Positions 25,850 through 36,107 of a DNA stretch of 64,000 nt are shown in pieces. Made by a program: the position numbers and the translations under genes. The stretch spans positions 1 through 64,000 of the forward strand of contig NZ_WBOL01000010.1 in NCBI RefSeq assembly GCF_008973715.1, read 5' to 3'. The notes beneath the pieces were generated by a model. The model saw nothing but the letters and a program-made list of their open reading frames with translations, was not told the origin of the DNA and did no database searches. Each line of letters starts with the position of its first letter. Position 1 is the stretch's first letter. This DNA is from Nitrincola schmidtii (GTDB taxonomy: Bacteria > Pseudomonadota > Gammaproteobacteria > Pseudomonadales > Balneatricaceae).

Positions 25850-27049
25850 CTAGTCTGTTTTTAGGTAGAGTGTTTGACCATGATGCAGCAGTTTTCTTAA
25901 TACAACACCACAGATTACCGCGAGCGTCATGGTAACCATTAAAAAGAGCGGTGACCCATCTCCGAAAATACCGATGACTGCTCCCGATAGTCCCCCTAAG
26001 GCAAATCCTGTTGCGCCAACCAGTGCTGTCGCCGTTGCGGCACTGTGAGGGAAAAATTCCAACGTGCTGGCAGTGCCATTGGAAACAATAAAGCCCTGCA
26101 ATCCAATGAACAGCATAATGCCAACCACCATTTGCCAAAGCTGTAATCCCGTATAGGCAATCAACGTGACTAAGCTTAAGCCAATCAAAATTTGGATGTA
26201 TTGAGCTATCGCAAGTAAACGTTTTGGGGTGAAGCGATGCACGATGCGAGCGTTAATTTTATTAAAGATCAATAACATTACCACATTCGCACCAAACAAC
26301 ACGGGAAACAGAGCTGTGCTGGCACCAAAGTAGCCCATATAGACACTGGATGATCCAGTTATAAACGCAAACATGGCTCCATAGCCCATCGCAACAGAAA
26401 GAATGTAGCCCAAAGCACGACGATGAGTGATGACTTGTTGATAACGCTTAAATGGAGATAAGCGAGGCTGACCACTTGATTGACGTGTTTCGGGAAGATG
26501 TTTCTTTAAGGTGAACAGCAAGGTAATCGCGTAAATAACTAAAACGATAAAAATAATTCGCCAGCTACCCAGTTGTAAAATAGCGCTCCCCAGAAAAGGA
26601 GCCATCATCGGAGCTACCATCATGATTGCAGAAATGCGTGACATGGCTCTGGCACTATCAGCACCTTTATATATATCACGCACAATGGCTGATGAGTTGA
26701 CGATACTGATACCACCCCCCAGTGCTTGTAGAAAACGCGATGCCCAGAGAGTTTCGATGCTTTGGCCTAACACTATGCCTAGGGTGCCGAGTAAGAAAAG
26801 CGAAAGCCCTGTGAAAATGGCAGTGCGACGTCCAAAGTGATCTGAAAAAGGACCTCCAGTAAGTTGCCCTAAGGCAAATCCGATCAAAAAGACACTTAGG
26901 GTTAGTTCTATTTGTTGAACAGCAACATCAAAGTCCTTTGCCATAGTCGGAAAGGCGGGTAAGTAGGCATCCACTGCTAAGGGAGCCAGCGCGGTCAGTG
27001 CCGCAAGCATCCAAATTAGCCCTGGAATAGGTTTAGCTGGAACGTTCAT
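25850..27049 (-). CDS. Bcr/CflA-family multidrug MFS exporter
   Basis: This 399-residue protein has twelve hydrophobic helices. It begins with the ALAPLAVDAYLPAFPTMAKDF segment (about 17-37) typical of Bcr/CflA drug exporters, followed by the LTGGPFSDHFGRRTAI signature (about 63-78). It probably exports drugs with proton exchange at the inner membrane; the actual drugs are unknown. It is transcribed divergently from sbcD across 143 bp. Confidence 0.9.
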   Translation of the reverse strand: MNVPAKPIPGLIWMLAALTALAPLAVDAYLPAFPTMAKDFDVAVQQIELTLSVFLIGFALGQLTGGPFSDHFGRRTAIFTGLSLFLLGTLGIVLGQSIETLWASRFLQALGGGISIVNSSAIVRDIYKGADSARAMSRISAIMMVAPMMAPFLGSAILQLGSWRIIFIVLVIYAITLLFTLKKHLPETRQSSGQPRLSPFKRYQQVITHRRALGYILSVAMGYGAMFAFITGSSSVYMGYFGASTALFPVLFGANVVMLLIFNKINARIVHRFTPKRLLAIAQYIQILIGLSLVTLIAYTGLQLWQMVVGIMLFIGLQGFIVSNGTASTLEFFPHSAATATALVGATGFALGGLSGAVIGIFGDGSPLFLMVTMTLAVICGVVLRKLLHHGQTLYLKTD

Positions 27050-27192
27050 AAGATGATTAATTAGGCTTTAAAAAAAGTTGAACCGATTGGTTTAAAAATA
27101 AGATGCTACTGTAACAGATCATCACTCTTTGATCAGTTAAAAAGCCAGCTTATGTTAATATTGCGCGAACATTTTGATTGGATATCAGATTT

Positions 27193-28407
27193 ATGCGAAT
27201 TTTACACACCTCTGATTGGCATCTAGGACAGCATTTTTTTGGCCAAACACGTCAGGCAGAACACGTGGCTTTTGTTGATTGGTTGCTGAACCTGGTTGTC
27301 GAAAAAGAGGTGGATGTCCTTCTCATTGCCGGTGATGTTTTTGACACGGGAACACCACCCAGTTACGCACGTGAACTCTATCATCACTGTTTGGCAGAAC
27401 TCAGTAAGCTTAAGGTTCAGTGTGTCGTTTTAGGAGGCAACCATGACTCTGTGGCGATGCTCAATGAGTCAAGCGGAATCTTGGCCCGTTTAAATATTAC
27501 GGTTGTGCCGGGACTGATGACTGACCCAATGGAGCATGTTATTCCACTTCACAATCGACAGGGCACGCAACAGGCATGGTTATGTGCACTTCCGTACCTC
27601 CGCCCCAGAGATCTAGTGGTCAGTCAAGCTGGACAAACTCAGCAGCAGAAGCAGGCTCAACTATTAGACGCTATTCAACAGCAATACCATTCCATCAAAC
27701 TGCTAGCGGATCAACAAGCTAAGCGTTTACCTATTGTGGGTACCGGTCATTTAACCACCTTGGGAGCCAGTGTGAGTGAATCAGTTCGCGATCTTTACAT
27801 CGGACTATTGGATGCTTTTCCGGCAGATGCCTTCCCCGATTTTGATTACTTAGCGCTAGGTCATATTCATCGAGCGCAACGGGTTGCTGGCAGCGAGGTG
27901 ATGCGCTATTGCGGATCGCCCATTCCATTGAGTTTTGATGAAGCGCAGCAGCAGAAAAAAGTGTTGTTGGTCGATCTGCTTGCAAACGGCCTTGTTGACG
28001 TCACTGAACAGGAAATTCCAGAGTTTCGGCATTTAATGTCACTGAAAACCTCATTAGCAGAATTACCTAAGCAACTTGAAAACCTAGCCCAAAAAGCCTC
28101 AAAGCAATGGCCCGCTTGGCTGGAAATTCGCGTGGATAGTGATGCCTACTTAAGTGATCTTCAACCTCGCATTGAAGCCTTAACGGCCGAGTTGCCGATC
28201 GAGGTGTTGCGTATTCGTCGAGAGCATCAGGGCTCACAAGAGGGTTTAGCGCAGATTCAAGAGCAACAACTTCAGGAGCTTTCAGTAGAAGAGGTATTTA
28301 GTCGTCGCTTGGCGTTGGAAGAGTTGGATGAAGCCCAACGAGAAGCCTTGGTATTACTTCATAAACAGCTGTTAGAAAGCTTGGTTGTGGAGTCAGATGA
28401 GCTATGA
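27193..28407 (+). CDS. sbcD: Exonuclease subunit SbcD (Mre11-like nuclease)
   Basis: This 404-residue protein starts at the ATG at 27193 (MRILHTSDWHLG); a TTG at 27178 is less likely. Metallophosphoesterase motifs are visible in order: SDWHLG (7-12), GDVFDTG, GGNHDS, GTGHLT and LGHIHRA, which bind two Mn ions. With SbcC it forms the ATP-dependent nuclease that cuts hairpins and protein-blocked DNA ends. The stop codon overlaps the sbcC start (ATGA), giving the usual sbcDC order. Confidence 0.97.
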   Translation: MRILHTSDWHLGQHFFGQTRQAEHVAFVDWLLNLVVEKEVDVLLIAGDVFDTGTPPSYARELYHHCLAELSKLKVQCVVLGGNHDSVAMLNESSGILARLNITVVPGLMTDPMEHVIPLHNRQGTQQAWLCALPYLRPRDLVVSQAGQTQQQKQAQLLDAIQQQYHSIKLLADQQAKRLPIVGTGHLTTLGASVSESVRDLYIGLLDAFPADAFPDFDYLALGHIHRAQRVAGSEVMRYCGSPIPLSFDEAQQQKKVLLVDLLANGLVDVTEQEIPEFRHLMSLKTSLAELPKQLENLAQKASKQWPAWLEIRVDSDAYLSDLQPRIEALTAELPIEVLRIRREHQGSQEGLAQIQEQQLQELSVEEVFSRRLALEELDEAQREALVLLHKQLLESLVVESDEL

Positions 28408-31070
28408 AAATACTCAGTTTGCGCTTAAAAAACCTGAACTCCTTAAAGGGTGAGTTCAGTATAGATTTTCGCCAGTCACCTTTTTGCGACACCAGTTTAT
28501 TCGCAATCACAGGAGCGACAGGCGCGGGTAAAACAACCCTGTTAGATGCCATCTGTTTGGCGCTGTATCATCAAACACCGCGTATGAAAGTGGTATCAGC
28601 CTCCAGTAATGAGTTGATGACTCGTCACACCGCCGAAGCCATGGCGGAAGTAGAGTTTGAGATTAAAGGCATTGCCTATCGCGCTTTTTGGAGTCAACGT
28701 CGAGCACGTGATCAGGTCGGCGGAAATTTGCAAGCGCCAAGGGTCGAACTAGCTAGGGTAGACTCGGGTGAAGTGATCACCACAAAAATACAAGAAAAGC
28801 TTACCATCACTGAAGAGTTAAGTGGGTTGGATTTTGATCGATTTACCCGATCCATGTTGCTGGCACAAGGAGGCTTTGCCGCGTTTTTGAATGCCGGTGC
28901 CAATGAGCGTGCCGAGCTGTTAGAAGAACTTACAGGCACAGAAATCTATGGACTGATATCGGCCAAGGTGTTCGAAAAAACGCAACAGCAAAAAATCGAG
29001 TTGGATCAGCTTAAAAGCCAACTCAGTGGTGTAACGCCTTTAACTAAAGAGCAGCGTGATGAATTGCAGCAGCAACAGCAAGCACTTCAACTAAAAGAGC
29101 AGCAGCTTCAACCGCAGCTTCAGACGTTGCAACAGCAGTGTCAGGATCATCGTCAGCTTCAGCAGCTAACCCAGCAGACAGAAAAACTCTTGTCAGAAAA
29201 GCAGCTAGCAGATCAGCAGTGGCAAGAGTTTGCTCCACAGCAGAGCGCTATTCAACTTCACGAAAGGGCCGTTACGTTAAAGCATTCTTGGGACGCTTGG
29301 CGGACTGCATCTTCTCACCACGTCCAACAGCAAAAACGTCTAGCGGCTATTGAAGCCAGCAAATCTCAAAGACAAGCAGATTTAAGAGCATTACAGCAAG
29401 AGTTAACCACCTTGACGGCTGGAGTTGCTGGATGGGATGAGGCACAACTGCATCAACAAGAGATTAAGCTGATCGAGCAGCGCAGTGCGTGGCAAGCATT
29501 ACAACAATGCTTTAAGCAGATCTCAGCGTCAACAGAGCAGCTTGAAGTGCTCTCTCAGCAGCAGCAACAATTGCGGATAAACATTGCTAAAAATGAGCAA
29601 CAACGTGATCAATTGCGTCTGAGTTACTCGATGCTTAAAGATCAAGTCAACGATAAAGAAACCCTGCTTCAGCAAGAAGCCAGAATTCAAAAACTAGAGG
29701 CTTTTCGGAATCAACTTCAACCGGATAGCCCTTGTCCGTTATGTGGTTCTACCGAACATCCGGCGATTGAGCAGTATCAAGCGATCAATGTGTCTGAAAC
29801 AGAGATAGCACTTAGACATTTAAAGGATCAACTTGAGTTATTGCATCAACAAGGCACAGAGTTAACTCAGCAGATTGCAAAAGACACTGCCCAGCAAGAC
29901 TATCTTGCTCAGCAACAGGCGCAATTGACCCAACAAGGTGAAGAGCATCAGCGACATGTTGTTGAGTTATCACAGCAGCTAGGACAGTTAGATATTCAAG
30001 AGTCAGACACGACTGATGCCTTAGAAGCCCTGACTGAAAAGCAAGCGCATTTAAAGCAACAACAACAGCAACTGTCGGTGATTAGACAGCATGAAACGAA
30101 AATTCTAACGGTACAAGCAGATTTACAACGCATTCTAGGACAGTGTCATTCAGAGACAGAAGCACTAAATTTGGCATTGCAGCAGTTACAGTCCGCGCAA
30201 GTGGTTTGGCAGCAGGCGTTGTCACTCAGCGAATTTGCGGATGAGTCAGCTTTTAAAGCGGCGCTGTTAGATGAACAACGCTATCAGGCTCTGCTTAAGG
30301 AGCAGCAAGAAAAACAGCAACTCTGCCAGCAACTTCAAGTGAGAGTGGAAACCCTGTTGCAGCAACAGCACGAGCAACAAGCGAAAGTAGCCACGGATGT
30401 TTCATTTGAAGCCCTTGAGCAACAAGCAAAGCAAATGGCTGAAGCCTTAAGAGAGCAACAAGTTCAGTTAGGGCAGATTCAGCAGCAGTTACAACAGGAT
30501 GATGATCTGCAGCTAAAGCAGGGACAGTTGCAGCGTAAAATTGATCTAAAGCAGCAGGAATATGACCTCTGGCAGCATCTGAATTATCTAATCGGCTCTA
30601 AAGATGGTGCTAAATACCGTCGTTATGCACAAAGTGTTACCTTGGATTATTTAATCAGTTTAGCGAATACACAATTACAGCGTTTGCATAATCGCTTTCA
30701 ACTCACCCGTCGCAGCGGAGCAGAGTTAGAGATTGCGGTGATCGACACTTGGCAGGCTGATGTGCAACGAGATACACGGACCTTATCGGGTGGTGAAAGT
30801 TTCTTGGTCAGCTTGGCGTTAGCACTAGGGTTATCCGATCTTGTCAGTCATAAAACTCGCATTGACTCTCTGTTTCTTGATGAGGGCTTTGGTACCTTGG
30901 ATGCGGAGACACTGGATGTCGCCTTGGATGCGTTGGACTGTTTAAATGCGACTGGAAAAACCATCGGTATCATTAGCCATGTTGAAGCTCTGAAGCAGCG
31001 TATTCCCGTGCAAATTCGAGTCGTTAAGCAGCAGGGTATGGGGAATAGTCGGCTAGAGGTGGTAGGATAG
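28404..31070 (+). CDS. sbcC: Exonuclease subunit SbcC (Rad50-like ATPase)
   Basis: This 888-residue SMC-like protein has N-terminal Walker A GATGAGKTT (about 37-45), a long coiled coil very rich in Gln (about 190-740) and a zinc hook CPLC (about 446). The C-terminal signature motif is LSGGESFLVSLALALG and Walker B is LFLDEGFGTLD. It is shorter than E. coli SbcC (1048), mainly in the coil. The coil's CAG/CAA-rich codons give long open readings on the other strand that are not genes. Confidence 0.96.
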   Translation: MKILSLRLKNLNSLKGEFSIDFRQSPFCDTSLFAITGATGAGKTTLLDAICLALYHQTPRMKVVSASSNELMTRHTAEAMAEVEFEIKGIAYRAFWSQRRARDQVGGNLQAPRVELARVDSGEVITTKIQEKLTITEELSGLDFDRFTRSMLLAQGGFAAFLNAGANERAELLEELTGTEIYGLISAKVFEKTQQQKIELDQLKSQLSGVTPLTKEQRDELQQQQQALQLKEQQLQPQLQTLQQQCQDHRQLQQLTQQTEKLLSEKQLADQQWQEFAPQQSAIQLHERAVTLKHSWDAWRTASSHHVQQQKRLAAIEASKSQRQADLRALQQELTTLTAGVAGWDEAQLHQQEIKLIEQRSAWQALQQCFKQISASTEQLEVLSQQQQQLRINIAKNEQQRDQLRLSYSMLKDQVNDKETLLQQEARIQKLEAFRNQLQPDSPCPLCGSTEHPAIEQYQAINVSETEIALRHLKDQLELLHQQGTELTQQIAKDTAQQDYLAQQQAQLTQQGEEHQRHVVELSQQLGQLDIQESDTTDALEALTEKQAHLKQQQQQLSVIRQHETKILTVQADLQRILGQCHSETEALNLALQQLQSAQVVWQQALSLSEFADESAFKAALLDEQRYQALLKEQQEKQQLCQQLQVRVETLLQQQHEQQAKVATDVSFEALEQQAKQMAEALREQQVQLGQIQQQLQQDDDLQLKQGQLQRKIDLKQQEYDLWQHLNYLIGSKDGAKYRRYAQSVTLDYLISLANTQLQRLHNRFQLTRRSGAELEIAVIDTWQADVQRDTRTLSGGESFLVSLALALGLSDLVSHKTRIDSLFLDEGFGTLDAETLDVALDALDCLNATGKTIGIISHVEALKQRIPVQIRVVKQQGMGNSRLEVVG

Positions 31071-31092
31071 CCTTAATGAATAGCGTGGCTTT

Positions 31093-31794
31093 ATGAAAAC
31101 AACGAGTTATCGCCTAGATCGATTTATTAGCAAGCACAGTGAGTTTTCATTGTCAGATGTGCGGCTGTTAGTCGCTCAGAAACGCATCTATGTCGATGGT
31201 CAAGCAGCGATCTCTGTGCAGCAAAAAGTGACACAGTTCACTCAAGTGCAACTGGATGATCAGTGTTTACAAAACAATCAGGCTATCTATATTTTGCTGA
31301 ATAAGCCACAAGGCTATGTCAGTGCCACGAAAGATTCACAACATCCGACGGTCATCGATCTGATTGACCATCCACGAAAAGCATCTCTGCATATCGCTGG
31401 ACGTTTAGATTTGAACACAACTGGTGTGGTGTTGTTAAGCAACGATGGTGCTTGGACTCGAAAAATGAGTCTTCCAGAAAGTCATCTTGCGAAAACTTAT
31501 GAGGTAACGGTGGCACAACCGTTAAACGATGATTATGTTAGGGCATTTCAACAGGGGATTTATTTCGCCTATGAAGATATTACCACCCAGCCTGCACAGC
31601 TTGAGATACTCACTGATTTCACTGCAAGGCTCACACTGACCGAAGGTAAGTATCATCAAGTAAAGCGAATGTTTGGTTCTTTTCGGAACGAAGTGCTGGC
31701 CTTGCATCGATCGTCAGTGGGTCATCTGCGTTTGGGTGAATTGATGCCAGGAGAAAGCCGATTGCTTAGCCCAGATGAAATCTCATTCCCGTAG
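31093..31794 (+). CDS. rsuA: RsuA/RluB/E/F-family rRNA pseudouridine synthase, probably RsuA
   Basis: This 233-residue protein has an N-terminal S4 domain (about 5-60) and a catalytic domain with the GRLDLNTTGVVLLSNDG motif (about 102-118) holding the active Asp, plus a late GKYHQVKRMFG motif. The length equals E. coli RsuA (231), which modifies U516 of 16S rRNA. RluE and RluF are related, so the exact target is not certain. Confidence 0.88.
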   Translation: MKTTSYRLDRFISKHSEFSLSDVRLLVAQKRIYVDGQAAISVQQKVTQFTQVQLDDQCLQNNQAIYILLNKPQGYVSATKDSQHPTVIDLIDHPRKASLHIAGRLDLNTTGVVLLSNDGAWTRKMSLPESHLAKTYEVTVAQPLNDDYVRAFQQGIYFAYEDITTQPAQLEILTDFTARLTLTEGKYHQVKRMFGSFRNEVLALHRSSVGHLRLGELMPGESRLLSPDEISFP

Positions 31795-31834
31795 ATAACT
31801 CTGATAGACATGACACTTATTAAAGCGAAAACAG

Positions 31835-32359
31835 ATGAATAATGTTGAAGATGCAACTAAGGTTTCCATTGCTTTAACCAATCCCAAAAGCGCAACCAAT
31901 GTCGGTGCAGTCATGCGTGCAGCCGGCTGTTACCAAGCGGATAAGGTTCTCTATAGTGGGATCCGCTATGATAAAGCATTAAAATTTCAAACCGATACTA
32001 AAAGCGTTAGCCTTAAAATACCACTGCAACATGTCGATGACTTTTTTGAAGACTTAGCGGCTGATACTCAAGTGATTTGTGTTGAATTGGTAGAGGGAGC
32101 AACGCCTTTACCCGATTTTATTCACCCAGAAAAAGCCTTGTACATCTTTGGTCCAGAAGACGGCACTATTAGCCAAGCGGTTTTGAATAAAGCCAATAGT
32201 GTGGTGTATGTTCCTACCATCGGCTGCATGAACCTCGCTGCCAGCGTTAATGTCGTGCTCTATGATCGGTTGGCTAAATTAAGAAACCTTGAATTCTCGG
32301 ATAATCTTATTAAGGAAAGTCGAGATAGAAATAATAACGTTACTCTGAAAACGACTTAA
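31835..32359 (+). CDS. TrmH-family (SPOUT) RNA 2'-O-methyltransferase
   Basis: This 174-residue protein has the three SpoU/TrmH motifs in order: NPKSATNVGAVMRAAGC (about 17-33), IFGPEDGTIS (about 108-117) and GCMNLAASVNVVLYDRL (about 128-144). These form the SAM-binding knot. It lacks extra RNA-binding domains. Targets in the family are tRNA or rRNA; the specific base is unknown. Two small hairpins lie after the stop codon in the gap to the convergent lipoprotein gene. Confidence 0.88.
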   Translation: MNNVEDATKVSIALTNPKSATNVGAVMRAAGCYQADKVLYSGIRYDKALKFQTDTKSVSLKIPLQHVDDFFEDLAADTQVICVELVEGATPLPDFIHPEKALYIFGPEDGTISQAVLNKANSVVYVPTIGCMNLAASVNVVLYDRLAKLRNLEFSDNLIKESRDRNNNVTLKTT

Positions 32360-32410
32360 TCTTAAGGTCGTTGATCACTTAATGGTTGCTGAGATTTTTG
32401 TTAACTAATC

Positions 32411-33514
32411 TCAATACCCTGTCATCTCAAGGTAGCCCCAACCTTGATGCGTCCCTTCAAATCGAATTGGACCTTCCCAGTAGGCGATGCCCGTTGCCAT
32501 CCATGCGTCTGGGTTTAGGGCTTGAGTACGAAGGTTGATACCGAAATCATCAACACTGAGTTGCCACTCTACTGGAACTTGCCTTCCTGCCACTGGATGT
32601 TGTCGCAGAGGCTGCATATGAATCTGCTCGGGTTTAAGCGGATGTGGAATGCCTTCGGCGGTAATGTAGGTTCCTGAGAAATAGTCATCTGCTTCAGTAT
32701 GTCGTAAACGAAACAGCATCAGCTTGTCGCCTTGATCCAAATGCAATGAAAACCAATCCCAACCTTCTTGATCGGCGGCCAAAGGTTGGCTGCTCCATTC
32801 TCGGTCTAGCCAAGCCTGACCCGTCACTTGATAGCTTTCGCCTTCAATGTTGACGCTTCCTTTCGCTGCTAGGAAAGGCAAGCTGACATAGTAAGATGCC
32901 TGACCTTGTGGCGATTTGACACTAAACCCTTGATCACCTTGAAGCACCGCTGGTCCCGTTTTTTGCAGTGTCAGTTCATAACCAAAAGGTACCTCTCCAA
33001 ATAAGGTTTCACTGGCTTTCAGGGTGAAATCGCTGGCGTTTTCATCCATCGCTTCGAGTGACCAGTGATCTATCCACGCTGAAAAAGGTTCCATCTCGAC
33101 ACCTGCTTGACCAATACCTCCTCGTCCGTATCGATCCGCTGAAAAGTGTTGATCACCAGTTGTTAAACCGACATGTCCTAACCAGAGTTGCTGACTGGCT
33201 AAACCTTCTCTTTGTGGGGAAGGAGAAGCAGCCTGTCGAAACAGCGTCCACTGAATGCCTAAAGGTTCTCCTGAGGTGGTTTCTAAGTTGGCAGTGATAT
33301 ACCACCACTCGATTCGATAGTCAGGGTGCTTCGCGAGCGCTTCAGGATAGGTGATCAGTGGGTTCGGTTGTACTTGAGCAAATCCTTCCACTTCTGTTCC
33401 CAGTCCAGCAAACCCTTGCGAGCTTGGCGTGCTTTGATTGTTGGGTTCGCATCCCGCTAATAGCATTGCTAGTAATGCAGTTAAGACCCAAAGCTTCATG
33501 ATTTTACTGATCAT
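32411..33514 (-). CDS. AttH-like lipocalin-family lipoprotein
   Basis: This 367-residue protein has a lipoprotein signal with lipobox LLAGC (Cys22). It resembles the AttH/carotenoid 1,2-hydratase-like lipocalin family, with LITYPEALAKHPDYRIEWWYITANLET near the start and GQAWLDREWSSQPL in the middle. It lies in the same operon as the FtsX-like permease (11-bp overlap) and an ABC ATPase, matching the AttEFGH arrangement. Its role is probably linked to that transporter; the ligand is unknown. Confidence 0.86.
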   Translation of the reverse strand: MISKIMKLWVLTALLAMLLAGCEPNNQSTPSSQGFAGLGTEVEGFAQVQPNPLITYPEALAKHPDYRIEWWYITANLETTSGEPLGIQWTLFRQAASPSPQREGLASQQLWLGHVGLTTGDQHFSADRYGRGGIGQAGVEMEPFSAWIDHWSLEAMDENASDFTLKASETLFGEVPFGYELTLQKTGPAVLQGDQGFSVKSPQGQASYYVSLPFLAAKGSVNIEGESYQVTGQAWLDREWSSQPLAADQEGWDWFSLHLDQGDKLMLFRLRHTEADDYFSGTYITAEGIPHPLKPEQIHMQPLRQHPVAGRQVPVEWQLSVDDFGINLRTQALNPDAWMATGIAYWEGPIRFEGTHQGWGYLEMTGY

Positions 33515-36107
33515 CTCGAAAACCCTTTAACAGTTCACTCGGTGAGCTGAGTTGTAGCTTGAGCACCGGAATCAGAGCAGCGAAGAAAGCACTGACGAGT
33601 GCAGCAAGCGTTAAAGTGAACCATTGTTGGGGAAAGATCTGCCAAGGTAATGCCCAGCCAAAGGCACGCACATTGATGACAGCCACTAAGCAATAGCTAA
33701 TGATTAAACCCAAGGGTATGGCGATCAACGCGGTCATAAACGCCATCAATAACAGCCGAAGCAGTTCAATACCCATTAATTGACGTCGAGAGACGCCACA
33801 GGCCCATACCGGAGCAACCTGAGTCAGTCGCATACTCGATAGCGTCAGTAAGCTACTAAACAGAGCGATTGACGCGACACCTAAGACCAATAGGTTCAGT
33901 GCTTGTGTTGCAGCAAAGGTGCGCTCAAATAGTTGTACGGAGTAGTTGCGCACCGCTTGCTGATCCAGCACTTGTGTCTCGCTTAGATCAAACTCTTCTC
34001 TTAATTGTGAAACCAAGGGTGTAATCTGACTCGGATCTACACGTATAGCAAAGCTTCCTAATGCGGCTTCTGGCCAAAAGCGATAGAGGGTATCCAGCGA
34101 CATCATAATTTGACCGGTTGGATTACCGTAATCGCTGTAAATCGCAGCAACGGTAAAGTGCTCTGCGCTAAGTTCTTCGGTGTCAGTGAACTCTGATGAA
34201 GCGTGTTCCAAGTTTAGTCTATCTCCCAAATTCAACTGCAATTGACGAGCCAGTTGCTCATTGATCATCACCGCAGAATCGCGCTCTATCTGCTGCCATG
34301 CTTGCTCTGTAGAGGATAATAGCGGCCAATGATCAACATAGGTGCTGTGAACTTCGATGCCTCGAAGGTCGACCGGTGTCGTACCTAACAGCGTATCGGC
34401 TCTAGCCGAGGGTAAAATGGCGCTGACATGCTCATGAGTCGAGAGCCAGTCAGTAATTTCTAGAGCTTGAGCAGGGGAATCTGCACGTAAATAAACTTCG
34501 GCCGCCAGTCGTTGATCCAGCCAGCCGACGAAGGTGTTTCTGAATCCTTCCACCATACCGCCCACACCGATACTGGTGGATAAAGCTAATAAAAGTGCCA
34601 CTAACGCGACCGCTAAATGAGGCACTTGCAAGCGCGCATCCGACCAGAGCCATTGCAGGGTGACCGATCGGGCAGCCAGCTGTCCTAAGGCGAGTAACTT
34701 GTCGAGTAAATACGGAAGCAGCAATGCGGCGCTAAGAAAGACTAAAGCTAATATTAAAAATCCACTGAGCAGTGACTCACCAGTTTGTCCAACGAGAAGC
34801 GCGATCATTGCTGAAACAATGCCTATCCAGCTCAGTCGTTTAAATAAAGAATGGTGCGATAACGATACTGAGTTGGATGAGAGTTGTGGATTTTCTTGTT
34901 TAAATAGCTGGATTAACGGCATGAGTGCCGCGATTAAGGTGCCTCCCCAAGCCATTAACACACCTTGCTGCCACCATTGCCAAGATAGTTGTAACTCACT
35001 GGATATTTGCGCTCCATAGAGTCCTGCCAAACTAGCAGAGAGATCGGGTAAGAGTAGCGATGCAATCCAATAGCCGACCATCAACCCCGGAAGCGCAATA
35101 GCCCCGCTAATTAGTAACAGTTCTACGATTAGCCATGTCATCAATTGACGCTGACTCACGCCGCAGCTCATAAGAATACGTCTTAAAGGAAGACGTTGAT
35201 TAAGTGCCAAATGTATAGAGGAGTAAACCATTAATAAGCCCACTAAAAAGGCTAATAGGCTTAATGCAGTTAAGTTAAGGTGAAAGCTATCGGTTAAACG
35301 AGAAATGTCATGATCACTTTGTGGAATGATGACTCTAAGCCTTGAAGCAAGATCCTCTGGCAGTGGCTGCGAAAAGCTAGAGTCAAGTAGCAGGAGCCTA
35401 GAAAATTGCTGATCCATGTCCAACCAATACTGAGCAAGGTAACTATCGGTAATCAACTCGTTATTGGCAATTGCAGGGCTGATTTTAAGAGTTGGTTTTT
35501 CTCCTAAAGGGTTAAGAGGAAATCCTGATGTGTCCGCTTGATCCAGCAGACGTTCTAACACTTCAGCTGTTTTGGGTGATACCCAGACTTCCCAAGGGGG
35601 CGTTAGAAAAGCATTTAAGGATAAGTTTTCCGGTAAACCGGCAGAGGGCGCAGCGATTTGATTAGAGGTTTGTAAGCTGAGAGGTTCTATTCCTATGACG
35701 CTCAAGGATAGACTCTCTTCATGCTTTACTTCCAAGTTGCCCTCAATGAGTGGGGATACCGGCCAGCCTAATCGACGCAGAGAAACGTAGTCGGGCAATG
35801 AAATAGGTTGCTGTTGTGAATTGATCAGATGCGCTTGATTGATACTGTCAAACCGAGCGGCGGCTTGATCATAGCTCATGCGCGCTTGCTGATTGAGTGC
35901 TTGTACTCCGCTCCATAAGGCTGTGGCTGCCAATAACCCGATGATGAGTGTGCCAAGCTGTACAGGATGTCGCCACCAGTGACTGATCAGCGCATGCAGT
36001 ATCCACAAAGAGCTAGGAGAGAATCTAGGAGAGAGTCTAGAAGAGAGTAAAGTAGGGTAGCGCAGCTTAGGCATCAGCTCAGACGCCCTTGGCTGAGAGT
36101 CAAGCAT
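33504..36107 (-). CDS. Fused FtsX-type ABC transporter permease (AttFG-like)
   Basis: This 867-residue permease has two FtsX-like halves with about eight to ten membrane helices (clusters near 52-70, 280-350, 430-510 and 730-860) and large extracytoplasmic loops. It works with the ATPase encoded upstream, whose reading frame it overlaps, and with the downstream AttH-like lipoprotein. The start at 36107 overlaps the ATPase by 34 bp. A later ATG at 36074 overlaps the ATPase stop by 1 base and is a plausible alternative. Related systems move lipids or lipoproteins, but the substrate here is unknown. Confidence 0.86.
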   Translation of the reverse strand: MLDSQPRASELMPKLRYPTLLSSRLSPRFSPSSLWILHALISHWWRHPVQLGTLIIGLLAATALWSGVQALNQQARMSYDQAAARFDSINQAHLINSQQQPISLPDYVSLRRLGWPVSPLIEGNLEVKHEESLSLSVIGIEPLSLQTSNQIAAPSAGLPENLSLNAFLTPPWEVWVSPKTAEVLERLLDQADTSGFPLNPLGEKPTLKISPAIANNELITDSYLAQYWLDMDQQFSRLLLLDSSFSQPLPEDLASRLRVIIPQSDHDISRLTDSFHLNLTALSLLAFLVGLLMVYSSIHLALNQRLPLRRILMSCGVSQRQLMTWLIVELLLISGAIALPGLMVGYWIASLLLPDLSASLAGLYGAQISSELQLSWQWWQQGVLMAWGGTLIAALMPLIQLFKQENPQLSSNSVSLSHHSLFKRLSWIGIVSAMIALLVGQTGESLLSGFLILALVFLSAALLLPYLLDKLLALGQLAARSVTLQWLWSDARLQVPHLAVALVALLLALSTSIGVGGMVEGFRNTFVGWLDQRLAAEVYLRADSPAQALEITDWLSTHEHVSAILPSARADTLLGTTPVDLRGIEVHSTYVDHWPLLSSTEQAWQQIERDSAVMINEQLARQLQLNLGDRLNLEHASSEFTDTEELSAEHFTVAAIYSDYGNPTGQIMMSLDTLYRFWPEAALGSFAIRVDPSQITPLVSQLREEFDLSETQVLDQQAVRNYSVQLFERTFAATQALNLLVLGVASIALFSSLLTLSSMRLTQVAPVWACGVSRRQLMGIELLRLLLMAFMTALIAIPLGLIISYCLVAVINVRAFGWALPWQIFPQQWFTLTLAALVSAFFAALIPVLKLQLSSPSELLKGFRDDQ

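Noticed and set aside
27178-27192. TTG start for sbcD
   Set aside because: The ATG at 27193 gives the conserved MRILHTSDWHLG start.
28712-29353. Open readings opposite and within the sbcC coil region
   Set aside because: They are side effects of CAG/CAA repeats in the sbcC coil; no start site or family match.
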